This document shows positions 1 to 13,064 of a stretch of 64,000 nucleotides of DNA, piece by piece. The DNA is taken from assembly GCA_005408345.1 (NCBI GenBank), contig SEMN01000882.1, positions 62,001-126,000 on the forward strand. The letters are read 5' to 3'. The translations under genes were made by a program, and so were the position numbers. Under the pieces are notes generated by a model. That model was not told the origin of the DNA. It did no database searches and saw only the letters and a program-made list of their open reading frames with translations. Every line of letters starts with the position of its first letter. The first letter of the stretch is position 1. This stretch comes from Macquaria australasica. Lineage: Eukaryota; Chordata; Actinopteri; Centrarchiformes; Percichthyidae.

Positions 1-1140
1 CCTCTCTCTGAGGTCAGACACAGTTTGAAGCCTTTATAGTTGTTTCCTAAAGTCGTTAATAGACGGAGATAATTGGATAGAAAGAGGAAGGGAGTTCTGT
101 CACTGTGGTGCAAATAGTGAGAAAGTTTTGGGGACAGGATGAAAACGTACTTTATACACACTATGGCCAAATGCAGTGGTGGAAAGTAACTAAGGACTGG
201 AGTAACTTTGAGGTACTTGTACCTGTATCCTTCCACCTTACAGTCTTTGTAACTCGTTGTGTTGGAAAGGGAGGGAAACCTGAGTCCACCTGACTTCATG
301 TTCAGCTTTATGGAGAGTTTTTGTTGTAAAAACCTCATCAGGTTCTTCATCACTCCAGTTCAAAAGACTCAGTGTGGGTCCTCTGAGGCAAATCATCAGC
401 ATATATTCTGGTCTTTTTTCTAGCAGGTTCATAAAGTTTTACAAAAAGGACTGCAGGTGGATTTTCCATTTGAATAGGAGATTTAGTATTTGGGCGCTCT
501 GCCTTCAGAACACGTTCCCTCTTATGTCAGATACCTTTTCTGTTACTAGAAAGCGGCTAAAACCAGAAATGATGATTGGACTGATGTTATTTATGACATC
601 TTTAGGATGGAAAGAGTAACATTTTCTATTAGACTGCAACAGGACAGGTTTTTGACAATATGGGAACGTTGGATTTTGTACACGACATCGTTTGTTTAAT
701 GTGAATTTGTGATATTTGAACTTCAAAGTCATCCTCGAGCCGACCGTGTAAATAAAAGTAAATAAAGATAAGCTCCCAGAACAAGTGCAGACCTCCACAC
801 CTTTCCCTGTGGTGTCAAAACAATTGATTATAAGAAACCAGTCCTGTCAGCATTGATTTGACGCTGCAAGTATGTGTATTGATTGAGTGTGTTTGTGCTT
901 TGGCTAGACGCTGTTGGCAGGCGGATTAGTGTTGCAATTAACAGTTATTTTTATTATCGATTTATCTGCTGCTTATTTTCTTGTTGTTGTTTATACTGCA
1001 CAGGGTATGTGACTCACTGTGCATTAGTTGGTATTTATTGTATTTTGTGTTATGGTAGAAAGCACAGGGTTATTTATCTGCACATGTTCTCAGACACATG
1101 CATTTAATAAAGCACATATATATATATTATTATTATTTGA
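1..1140. other. Upstream flank of cand1, no recognised gene
   Basis: No open frame here looks like a conserved protein and I see no spliced gene model. A short stretch at about 175-238 resembles one end of the dispersed fish repeat found again at 20.0, 22.3, 25.0, 54.0 and 60.3 kb. AATAAA-like hexamers occur near 750 and 1106, so part of this could be the 3' UTR of a gene to the left, but nothing confirms that. Confidence 0.4.
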
Positions 1141-1471
1141 AATATGGAGGGAAGTGCTGCGGCGGCACTGACTCCCCGGTAAACTCTGACCTTCGACCCC
1201 GCTAACCCCGCCCCTCTGCAGAGAGATCGGGAGCTCCATTCAAACGAACCGAGCTCCGCGCCCCGGGATGCGACAGTCGCTGTAGGACGAGAGGAAGGCG
1301 GCAGCAGCAGCAGAGGGACCAGAAACACGCGCTTCACCTCCAAAACCAGACTACCAGGACAGCCAGACAGCCAGACACACACACACACAGACACACAGAC
1401 AGACAGACAGACAGCAGCCGGAACACACAGCGCAGTCTGCTAGCAGGAGGCTAACGGCTAACGGCACCGAC
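1141..1471 (+). promoter_or_regulatory. cand1: cand1 promoter and 5' UTR region
   Basis: Base composition changes sharply from AT-rich to GC-rich at about 1145. A GC box (CCCCGCCCC) lies at 1206-1214. The segment just before the start codon carries short (AC)n and (AGAC)n runs at about 1373-1415, which would fall in the 5' UTR. The start ATG at 1472 has a purine at -3 and G at +4, a strong initiation context. No TATA box is placed convincingly, which is usual for a housekeeping CpG-type promoter. The exact transcription start cannot be read from sequence. Confidence 0.55.
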
Positions 1472-4400
1472 ATGGCGAGCGCCTCGTACCACATCTCCAA
1501 CCTGCTGGAGAAAATGACCTCCAGCGACAAGGATTTCAGGTACAGCAAAACCCCAGCGAAGCGAAGCGACTGCGCGGCTCGTATTATCAGCCCAAACGGT
1601 TTGCCTTCGTGTGCTGAAAACGGCGTGTGGACGGCTAGCCGCGGCTCTGTCGGGCCTCGGGCTGCCGCGCTAACCGCTAGCCTGCCGCCTGTCCGATCAT
1701 CGTCACGGCGCTAGATAGCTAGTTAGCTCACGGCGCTGGTGCCCGTTAGCGTCTGGCCTGTCGGCGGGTTAAGCTCGTCGACTGGCTGGTTAACGAGCCG
1801 ACCGGCTGCCCGTCGCGCTGAACGGACAGCCGAGTTGCAGGTAAATGCCGCCAGTTAGCAGCTAGCAGCTAGCCTGCCCGTTAGCGGCCACCAACTTCTG
1901 TCATGCCGTGATGTCAGCTGTTCGTTTGTGGATGGATTTTGACGCTGCGTATCCAGGTGTGGAGTCAGCCGCGCAGGTGGTTGATGCAGTGCAGTTAGCA
2001 GCGTGATGCTCTGGGGGTGTGGTAGCGTCGCAGACTCAGGTAACAACAGGTAAACACACCGGAGCAGGTGGATGTGGTCAGTGTGAACGGCAGGTAAACA
2101 CACCGGAGCAGGTGGATGTGGTCAGTGTGAACGGCAGGTAAACACACCGGAGCAGGTGGATGTGGTCTGTGTGAACGGCAGGTAAACACACCGGCACTGA
2201 GGTGGATGTGGTCTGTGTGAACGGCAGGAAAACACACCGGCACTGAGGTGGATGTGGTCTGTGTGAACGGCAGGTAAACACACCGGCACTGAGGTGGATG
2301 TGGTCTGTGTGAACGGCAGGTAAACACACCGGCACTGAGGTGGATGTGGTCAGTGTGAACGGCAGGTAAACACACCGGCACTGAGGTGGATGTGGTCTGT
2401 GTGAACGGCAGGTAAACACACCGGCACTGAGGTGGATGTGGTCTGTGTGAGCGGCAGGTAAAACACCGGCACTGGGGTGGATGGTCTGTGAGCGGCAGGG
2501 TAAAGCACACGGCACTGAGGTGGATGTGGTCAGTGTGAGCGGCAAGGTAAACACACGGGCAGGTGGATGGTCGGTGTGGGCAGGTAAGCCACCCGGAGCA
2601 GGTGGATGTAGTCAGTGTGAGCGGCAGGTAAAACACACCCGGCAATGAGGTGGATAGCCGAATGCTGTGTGAGCGAAGCAGGTAAACTTTCTACACGGAG
2701 CAGGTGGATGTGAAGTCTATTAATGAGCGGCAGGTAAACTACAGGAGCAGGTGGATGTGGTCAGGAGTGTGAGCGGCAGGTAAACACACGGCACTGAGGT
2801 GGATGTGTGGTCTGTGTGGGCGGCGAAGGTAAACCTGCAGACGGAGTGGATATGGTCAGTGTGAGCGGCAGAGTAAACACACACGACAATGAGGTGGATG
2901 TGTGGTGCAATGTGAGCGGCAGGTAAATACGGGCAGGTGGATGTGGTCTGTGTGAGCGGCAGGTGGCTTACACGGGCAAGGTGGATGTGGTCAGTGTGAG
3001 CGGCGAGGTAAACACACGGCACTTTGAGAGGTGGATGTGGTCTGTCTAATGAGCGGCAGGTAAACCACCCGACACTGAGTTGTCATGGTCAGTATGAGTG
3101 ACAGGTAAACACGGGCAAGTGGATGTGGTGGTCAGTGTAGGCTGACGGGTAAACACACCGGCACTGAGGTGGATGTGGTCAGTGTGAACGGCAGGTAAAC
3201 ACACCGGAGCAGGTGGATGTGGTCAGTGTGAACGGCAGGTAAACACACCGGAGCAGGTGGATGTGGTCAGTGTGAACGGCAGGTAAACACACCGGCAATG
3301 AGGTGGATGTGGTCTGTGTGAACGGCAGGTAAACACACCGGCACTGAGGTGGATGTGGTCTGTGTGAACGGCAGGTAAACACACCGGCACTGAGGTGGAT
3401 GTGGTCAGTGTGAACGGCAGGTAAACACACCGGCACTGAGGTGGATGTGGTCTGTGTGAACGGCAGGTAAACACACCGGAGCAGGTGGATGTGGTCAGTG
3501 TGAACGGCAGGTAAACACACCGGCAATGAGGTGGATGTGGTCTGTGTGAACGGCAGGTAAACACACCGGAGCAGGTGGATGTGGTCTGTGTGAACGGCAG
3601 GTAAACACACCGGAGCAGGTGGATGTGGTCAGTGTGAACGGCAGGTAAACACACCGGCACTGAGGTGGATGTGGTCTGTGTGAACGGCAGGTAAACACAC
3701 CGGCACTGAGTTTGATGTGGTCAGTGTGAACGGCAGGTAAACACACCGGAGCAGGTGGATGTGGTCAGTGTGAACGGCAGGTAAACACACCGGCACTGAG
3801 GTGGATGTGGTCAGTGTGAACGGCAGGTAAACACACCGGAGCAGGTGGATGTGGTCAGTGTGAACGGCAGGTAAACACACCGGCACTGAGGTGGATGTGG
3901 TCTGTGTGAACGGCAGGTAAACACACCGGCACTGAGGTGGATGTGGTCTGTGTGAACGGCAGGTAAACACACCGGCACTGAGGTGGATGTGGTCTGTGTG
4001 AACGGCAGGTAAACACACCGGCACTGAGGTGGATGTGGTCTGTGTGAACGGCAGGTAAACACACCGGCACTGAGGTGGATGTGGTCTGTGTGAACGGCAG
4101 GTAAACACACCGGCACTGAGGTGGATGTGGTCAGTGTGAACGGCACGCTTTTTAAGTGGAGTACTTAATTCTAGATAATCAATTTGAGGTGAGTAGTGTG
4201 TTTTAAATGTTAGGTTAGTTTCGGTGTGAAGCCTTTAGACAGGTCTAAAGATGAAGTCTGCTCTTTTTTTGGGGGGGGGGGTTCTCTCTCTGTCCTCAGC
4301 TATTGAGAAATATAGATCTGGTTCATCAGTACCAATGCTGTCTAACTTTATCATCTGAATAAGTAATGTATTCACGTTAAAGCTGAAGTTGTTAGTTTAG

Positions 4401-7400
4401 TAAAGTGACAGACGTTTTGATAATCAGGTAGGTAATAAAACTTCATAGGATAAATTCACTGGTTCCAGCGTCTCCATATTTGTGTTTTAGTTTTCAGTGG
4501 TAGTAAATTGAAAATCTTTGGGTTTGAACAGTTGGACGAACAGAACAAGCGATGTGAAGACGTCATCTTGGGCTTTAGGAACATCGGATGTGCATTTTCT
4601 CTAATGTTTTGACATTTTATAGACCAAGTAATAAACTGAGAAAACAATCAGCACATTAATCGATCATTAAAACAGTTTGTTGCAGCCCTGATTCCCGTTC
4701 ATGTTCATGCTTACATGATTATACTTTCACCGCTGACTTACAGCCGTTCATTCACGTTAGATGCTCTGAACTTATCTGTGCTTCCATGTGAGGAAAGTTA
4801 TGAGTTGCAGCTTAAAGGACAATTCCGGTTTATTACAACGTGGGTCTTATTTTTGCACTTTTATCCATTTCTCTCAGTAATAATTAGAGCTGAAAGGTTG
4901 ATTAAGTGACTCACAGAAAATTCATGTGCAGCTGAGGCCAAACATCCTCCACTTCCAGCCTCTAATTTGTGAGGATTTACTGCTTTACTTCATCTTATAG
5001 GATAGTGAATTGAACATCTTCAGGTTTTAGAAAAAAGCTCTAGTAATAATAACACAGTGACGTTGCTAAAAAAGGTCTGCATTGTCAACTCAGGATGTTT
5101 GCCAAAGCTGAGCGAGTACTGATCAATACTAGTGTTTTCTTCTTCCCAAATGTAGAATCTGCATACCTCACTTCTTTGGGATTATTTTTATTTAAAGTAA
5201 CACGAGGCCAGGGACTGCTGTGACTGAATGAATGTAACTTATAGCAGAAACATACTGATACTGATCGGGTCTGTTTGATCGCAGCATTCCTTGTTCTAAT
5301 ATTTTGTTTACCGTCATTGATACTGTGTGGGGGGGATGTGTTGTATTAGACTGCAGTAGTTTTAGGTGTAACTGGAAAACTGTCCACTGAGTGTTTTGTA
5401 ACTTTGACAAAAATACAAGTAGAAATGCTGATGGATGATCTGCCTGCAGCGAGTCTCTGCATGCTGATTTTTTTGTAGAAAATAGCTGAAATCCGTGTCT
5501 GCCTGGAAAGACTGATGGCATGATTTGGCCATCTGTCGGATCAATATGTTTCTCTGTTAAATCAAGTTTATTGAAAGCTATCAGTGCAGTGTATAGATCT
5601 CTTGTCAGTGTGTTTTGTGACTTTAAATGGTCTGAAACATACTAACACAGTGGCATCGTGGGTATTTGACTCGATGGAGCTCCACTGGGAATGAATACTG
5701 TGTCAGTGAGTGAGTTTGTAGAAGACAAAAGTATTACTGACCAATAATACGAAATTATGTTTAATTGATTTCTAGCAGAATCTCATAATTTTATCCTTCT
5801 ACAAATTAATGAGTCCAAGCAAGACTGGAACACTATTCAGTGCCTTGAGCATCTGTTTTCAGAAAACTAATTGGCAAAGATTTTGATAAGCGATGAATCA
5901 ATTTAAGTCATGCTTCCAGCTCCTCGAATTTGCTGCTTTTCTCTCTTCTGTGATATTAAACTGGATATTTTTGAACGAATAAAATGAGACATTTTTTGGT
6001 TGGACTTTGGTGGGAAACTGCACTTGTGAGAAATTGTGTTTTTTCCCCGATTGTTCTGACGTTTTATTGACATGAAAGTATTTGTTAGTTGCAGCACTGT
6101 TTGGTTATTTTATGTGATTTTACATACATATTGTGTTATATATTGATAATGGTGATAATTATTTCAGCCATCTTGCTTTGCCGGGACTTGATCTCAATGT
6201 GTTTCTTTGTGTTTTAACGTGTGTGGCTTGTGTGAATGTAGAAATGGCGACCACAAGAAATGAGTATTAAGATGGAGGCGAAGGACAGTAGGATGAGACT
6301 ATTTAGTCCCTTTAAAAAAAAAACCCCTCATGTTTAACAGATAAACTTCAGAGCAAACCCCCCCCTTTGTAAGCTACTTGAGGACGATCACAGCCAAAGT
6401 TGGCAGCACAACTAATCAGTTTCAACGCTCCTGACAGCCGCCCTCTCTGTACAAGAAATCCGTGAAATTGTGAGACTTGTCAGTATCCGCTCCCGTCGCT
6501 GCTGACCCCGTACAAGAAAAGCAAGAGGAGTCGCTTCAGTCCTGATCCGAGTGCTTTCATACGGAGACACTCTGCAGGAGATGTAATTACACTTTCCTTT
6601 TAGGTGATGTGCCTCTGAACTCGCACCATATTTTCTTTTAACGCGGAGCTGTCAAACATATCTAAATTGCTTTTCTAATTTTAATGTGAGCTCTGAGTGT
6701 CAGAGAGGAAAATACAAATATTGGGTCAGACACGGTCTCAGCTGATGGAATTCAGTATTAAAGGGCTCGCGTCTGGAGCAAAACATTTGATCAGTCAATA
6801 TCATCGCCATCCTGAAAGTGATTGGAAGCAGCTTGTGTGTCATCCTGTGGACAGATGCACAGTGTTAGTGTGGAGCTCCAGATAGAAGAGAAAGTATTAC
6901 CTCATTGTCCTTTGTTCCTATTTATAAATGCACTTTAAATAGAGGGCAGTGTTTGGGCATAAAACTCTCAATATTTCGGTTGATAGATACACATTTCACT
7001 AAAAGCTAATACCATAAATGTAGCTGTAGTTCCTCTAAAGTGGAGTCATCTTTTAGCCCCGAGCTCGGGCTGTCAGGTCACTAGTCAAATGTATTAGATG
7101 CTAAAGGTTAAGCCGAGCAGACACTGTATGATGTGAATAATCTTGTATGTTGTCATGCCTTTTCCTAACGGCCAAAATGTTTTGTTCGCTCACAATTCCA
7201 ATAACTTTTTATTTAAACAATATGGCAGTGTCCTCCAAAACGTTGACAGAGGGGAAAGGCATCCACTTTGTGGAGTTCTACATGAACAGAAAGCAAGAAA
7301 AACAATAAGAATATGGACCTGCAGGTGGCTGGAAGAAGTTTGTCTGAAGCTGATTTATTCTTCTGTGGAGATTCACGTTAATTCGTTGCAAACTTCCAAA

Positions 7401-8951
7401 TATCAACAACGTGTGGTGCAGACCTTTGCGTCAAGAGAGCTGATTGGTCGATCCAACATCCTGTCGGGAACGTTTCTCTGTTTATCTTTGAGACTTTGGA
7501 CGTACGTTTCAACATCGTACAGCCAATCCCCTCAAACTGATCGGGTCGACAGATTTGTCCCAATTCTAATATTATTTGGCGGTGACCAAATTGGGGTTAT
7601 AATAGGACTTAATCCGGTACAGGGTCAGCCCAGCATCAGGTACCAGGGACTTGCTTCGGGTCCAGGTGACTAGATTCATGTCATCACTTAGATTGTTTGT
7701 AAGTAATGTTGTTTTTCTGCTGGGTGGACTCTAACAAGGAATATTTCTAATTAATCTGTTCATTAGATTAAGAATTGGATCAAGTTTACAAAAAGCTTTT
7801 GTGACTATTTTAGTTAGTTTTATTAAAAACTATATTAGCTGCTTTGAAGCAGGGCATGTTGATCAGACTCCACAGCAGGTTTGAGTTGTGAATTGTTTTA
7901 TTAACTAGTTATTTATGTCTCCTGTTCTCTGCAGGTTTATGGCCACTAACGACCTGATGACGGAGCTGCAGAAAGATTCAATCAAACTGGACGACGACAG
8001 CGAGAGGAAGGTCCGTTTATCAACTAGTTTATATAACCTTTTGTCTCCAGGCTGAAGGGTTTTAGTTTTGAACAAACCCAGGGATTGATTGATTGATTGA
8101 TTGATATATTGATTGACAGGTGGTGAGGATGATTCTCAAACTGTTGGAAGACAAGAACGGAGAAGTTCAGAACCTGGCCGTCAAATGGTAACCACACACA
8201 CACACACACCTTATATCTGCCGTATTTATTTTAGTTTCTGTTTCCACCTGGCTGTGTATCTGTTAACCGTGGGTGCGTTTGTGTTCGTCAGCCTGGGGCC
8301 CCTGGTCAGTAAGGTGAAGGAGTACCAGGTGGAGACGATCGTGGACACTCTGTGCACCAACATGCTGTCGGACAAAGAACAGCTCAGAGACATTTCCTCC
8401 ATCGGGCTCAAAACTGTGATCGGAGAGTTACCGCCCGCCTCCAGTGGTACAAATACTACTGCAAACTAGGACTACTACTACTGTCACTTTAAGAACATTA
8501 CCACCTGTCTCTTTATACTGTGTTTACATGTATTTTAACTTGTACTGATAGTTCCACTGGTACATTTAATACTACAGTCCTGAATCCTGTCTCCGCTGTA
8601 GTTTGGAGGTAAACAGACAGATGTTAGGACTGTAAGTATAAATACTTCCACTTGTCTCTGGGTCTCTCAGGTTCTGCTTTAGCTGCCAGTGTTTGTAAGA
8701 AGATAACGGGTCGACTGACGAGCGCCATCGCCAAACAGGAAGACGTGTCTGTCCAGCTGGAGGCGCTCGACATCATGGCTGACATGCTCTGCAGGTACAC
8801 CACCTGTCTACCTGCCTGTCTGTCTATTACATCTGTACACACAATGACCACAATGACTAAGTTTAATGTTTGGTTGGTTTTACAGAACAGGATGTGCCAG
8901 TATCAAATGTTCACGCTACGATTATTGTGGCCAAAAAGTTTACGTGTGTGT

Positions 8952-9021
<70 letters not shown>

Positions 9022-9026
9022 TCATC

Positions 9027-9073
<47 letters not shown>

Positions 9074-9483
9074 TATCGTGGAAAAGTTCATTTATTTCAG
9101 TAATTCAGTTCAGAAAGTGAAACTCATATATAGATTCATTACACACAGAGTGAAATATTTCAAGCCTTTATTTCGTTTAATTTTGATGATTATGGCTTAC
9201 AGCTAATGAAAACCCAAAATTCAGTATCACAGAAAATTAGAATAGTACATAAGACCAATAAAAAAAGGAGTCGGCCTACTGAAAAGTATGTTCATGTATA
9301 TGCACTCAATACTTGGTCGGGGCTCCTTTTGCATGAATCAATGCGGCGATCAGCCTGTGGCACTGCTGAGGTGTTATGGAAGGCCAGGTTGCTTTGATAG
9401 TGGCCTTCAGCTCGTCTGCATTGTTGGGTCTGGTGAATTACTGAAATAAATGAACTTTTCCACGATATTCTAATTCATTGAGA

Positions 9484-9516
<33 letters not shown>

Positions 9517-12500
9517 TAATATATATTAATACTACAGCTTTGTCACAATATTCACCAAACATTCCTAAAAAAACAACTATTAGTACCATGACTGCTTTGG
9601 ATTTTATTAAACTTAAACTGAACAGTGAACTGATTATTGCTGGAATCTGCAGAAGAATTACCGTCAAATAAACTTAAACGCCTGAAATAAAAGCAGGTTG
9701 GTTGTTAAAATGTTAGGACAGTTTCCTGGCAATTCAAAGCACAGTTATATACCACCTCCGCATTACTGCTATCAAATACCACCAGCAGAGCAGAAGCTGA
9801 CACGTGAGGAACTTTCCTCTCTCACCTGAAGCTGCTCAGCATCCAGAAACCAGCAACGCTTCCTTCAGTAGGTTGACTAGCTAACGTTAGCATAGCGAAC
9901 CACAGTAGCCACAGACAGGCAGTTAGACAGACAGACAGGCAGCCTGCTTCTCTGGTGCCTCAGTTTGACCGGTCGAAAGGCGCTCATTAATCAAAATAAC
10001 ACTGCTAATGAAGGCAATTTGCGCTGCGTTCAGGGTGCACTCTGGAAACAACGGTACCTAGGCTAGTGTTTCACCGCGGTATGTAATAAAACTGGTACAG
10101 CTACTAAATCTGAACATCTTGTCTTTTAATTTTATCTGGAGTAACACATCGTCTACCTGTCTGTCTTTCTGCAGGCAGGGAGGTCTGCTGGTGAATTTCC
10201 ATCCCTCCATCCTCAGCTGTCTGCTCCCTCAGCTCACCTCCCCCAGACTGGCTGTTAGAAAGGTATGTCTGACCTCTGACCTTTATGTCACCGTCCTTCA
10301 CAACATCATTTTACGAGTCAGTATGCATTCATTACATCATGATGTACCTTCTGTGTTGAACGTTTCAGAGGACCATCATGGCTCTGGGCCACTTGGTTAT
10401 GTCCTGTGGGAATCTGGTCTTCATCGATCTGATCGAGCACCTTCTGACCGAGCTCGGGAGGAACGACAACATGTCGACTACCAGAACCTACATCCAGTGC
10501 ACGGCCGCCATCAGCAGACAGGCCGGACACAGGATCGGTGAGACAGGACGAGACACGTTGACATCAAAGTGTTAATGCACGAAAAGAAGTGTTTCTTCTT
10601 CTGGATTTGACTTTTTAACTTTGGTTTTTGGACAACAACGAATGCCATGCTTTTGAGCAGCTAACTCAAAGTAAAAACTCTTTTTACTAACTGTCTGCCT
10701 GTCTGTCTAGGAGAGTATCTGGAGAAGATCATTCCTCTGGTAGTGAAGTTTTGTAACGTTGACGATGACGAGCTCAGAGAGTACTGCATCCAGGCCTTTG
10801 AGTCCTTTGTTAGGAGGTAACACACACAGTAATACTGCAGTAGTAGTAGTACAGTTGTACACAGTTGTTGCTCCTGTTTAATTGTGATGTTGTTGTTACA
10901 GGTGTCCTAAAGAAGTTTACCCCCATGTTCCCACGGTCATCTCTATCTGCCTGCGCTACCTGACCTACGACCCCAACTACAACTTTGACGATGAAGACGA
11001 GGACGACAACGCAATGGACGCTGAGCAGAACGACGAAGACTACCAAGGTACTGAAATATTAGTCAACACAAGTTAACTTACTGTAAAAACCATTTCTAAA
11101 TGGCACTGAATTATTGTAGTGATGATGATGTTGGTCGCTCTGTTGGTCCAAGAGTGAAATATTGATTACCACGAACTTAGTGCAGATATTTATGATCCCC
11201 AGAGGATGAATCCTTATGTCTGTCAACCATCAGTTGAACTGTGAGAGTTATACTAACGTAGCATGTAAATATGCTGACTGTTGATTGCTAATGTTTTGCA
11301 TTGATTACATTTGGCACTTTGTCCAAAGGGACTCGCAGTAAGTGAATTCAACCTTTTTGTAGAACAAAAACTTTAATGTCCGAAACTGTAAGTGGAAGTT
11401 CAAACTAAAGCTGATCTGAGTGCAGCCGAGGATCGACTCTTTTTATTTAGATAACAGGACATTTCCTCTTGACTTTTTTGTCTCCATTTGGCTACAGACT
11501 TTGTGACTTGAATGTGAAGAAACTTGAATTAATTTTAGAATAATAAAAAAAGTAATAAACTTTATTAATACAGGACTTTTCAAAACAAAGTTGCAAAGGG
11601 CTTCATGTGGTTGAACCAGGATTAAAACATTTCAGGAGGCAAATAAAATCAGACAATTAAAAACAATAGACAAATAAAAAGAAATAAAAGCCCCAACAAT
11701 AATATCAGATAAAAACAATAAGAAGAAGAATTTTTAGCAGTTTTAACAGCCAAAAAGTCAAGATTTGTTTAGGTTTGATTGACCAAACAACCCACCAACT
11801 GTCATTAAATTCTGATTTTTCAAAAATCCTGACTGGTTCACAGAAATACATGACATCACCTTTTCTAACTGAGCCCCGCCCACTTCAAACCAGTGAGAAA
11901 AAACATTTAACCAAAACTGTTTGAACTGGCAGGAAACTGTGAAAATGTGTTTTCAGGGTCTTTAACTTATAATAAATGATCAGTGCTGTGTGGATACTGA
12001 CAGCCGGTCCTTCTGTGCGTTCAGGCAGTGACGATGAGTACAGCGACGACGACGACATGAGCTGGAAGGTCCGACGGGCGGCCGCCAAGTGTCTGGACGC
12101 CGTCGTCTCAACGCGCCACGAGATGCTGCCGGAGTTTTACCGCTCCGTCTCTCCGGCACTCGTCTGTCGCTTCAAGGTACCGACACACTCTGCTGTCACT
12201 TCACCTACCATCACTTCCTCCTTCTCCTCCAGCTCCTACGTCATCTCCTCGTCACTCAGATCTGATTAACTAGTTTTAATGGCAGCAAATTTAAAAAGAT
12301 CCTTTCTTATTCAAACTTTACCCGGAGAATATGACGAGTCTGCTCAGACTAATTGATTACTTTGGATACCTGTCAATGAAACTACTGTTACCTTCAGTTA
12401 CTCTGAACTCTACCTGTTGATTTAAAGTATTTTTATATATATTGATCAAACTAATCCGACTACTGTTGATTGCGATGAATCCCCCCGTTCGTCTGTGGAT

Positions 12501-13005
12501 CAGGCTAATCCCAATCTATTGACCTGATGTATGTAATCCATACTTGTTAATCTGACTGGACCTGTCTGACTGTCTGTAGGAGAGGGAGGAGAACGTGAAG
12601 GCGGATGTTTTCCATGCCTACCTGTCGCTGCTTAAACAGACCAGACCGGCTCAGAGCTGGTTGACTGATCCAGACGCCATGGAGCAGGGAGAAACACCGC
12701 TCACCATGCTGCAGAGCCAGGTGACATAATCAATACGGACGCATTGATGCATGAAGATGTATCAGTGATGTACGGTTGGACATTGGGATGAATTTATCCC
12801 TGTTATTGATTGCAGACAAATTAAATTCAGATTTTGAACTCGACCTCGACTTGCAGTTGAACTGCTTCTTACTGACTGCAGTGTTGTTTTTGTGCAGCAG
12901 GTGTCGCTGATGTAGCTTTAATTTGGTTAGCCTCTGTTGTCACGGTGACCGGAAACCCTCAGCATCCTGCACCGTCAACCACAGAGAGCAGGAAGTAGTT
13001 GTGAT

Positions 13006-13064
<59 letters not shown>

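Noticed and set aside
2049..4145. Possible CRISPR-like array of direct repeats
   Set aside because: Units are contiguous with no unique spacers, and the genome is vertebrate.
1995..4146. Long minus-strand open frames rich in HTDHIHL and CRSHRPHPP words
   Set aside because: They are the translation of a 44/46-bp minisatellite that lacks stop codons in several frames. The same residues recur with every unit and there is no start context or homology.
7143..7673. 176-codon open frame in cand1 intron 1
   Set aside because: No recognisable domain and ordinary intronic composition. It could be part of an unknown repeat, but nothing supports a gene.
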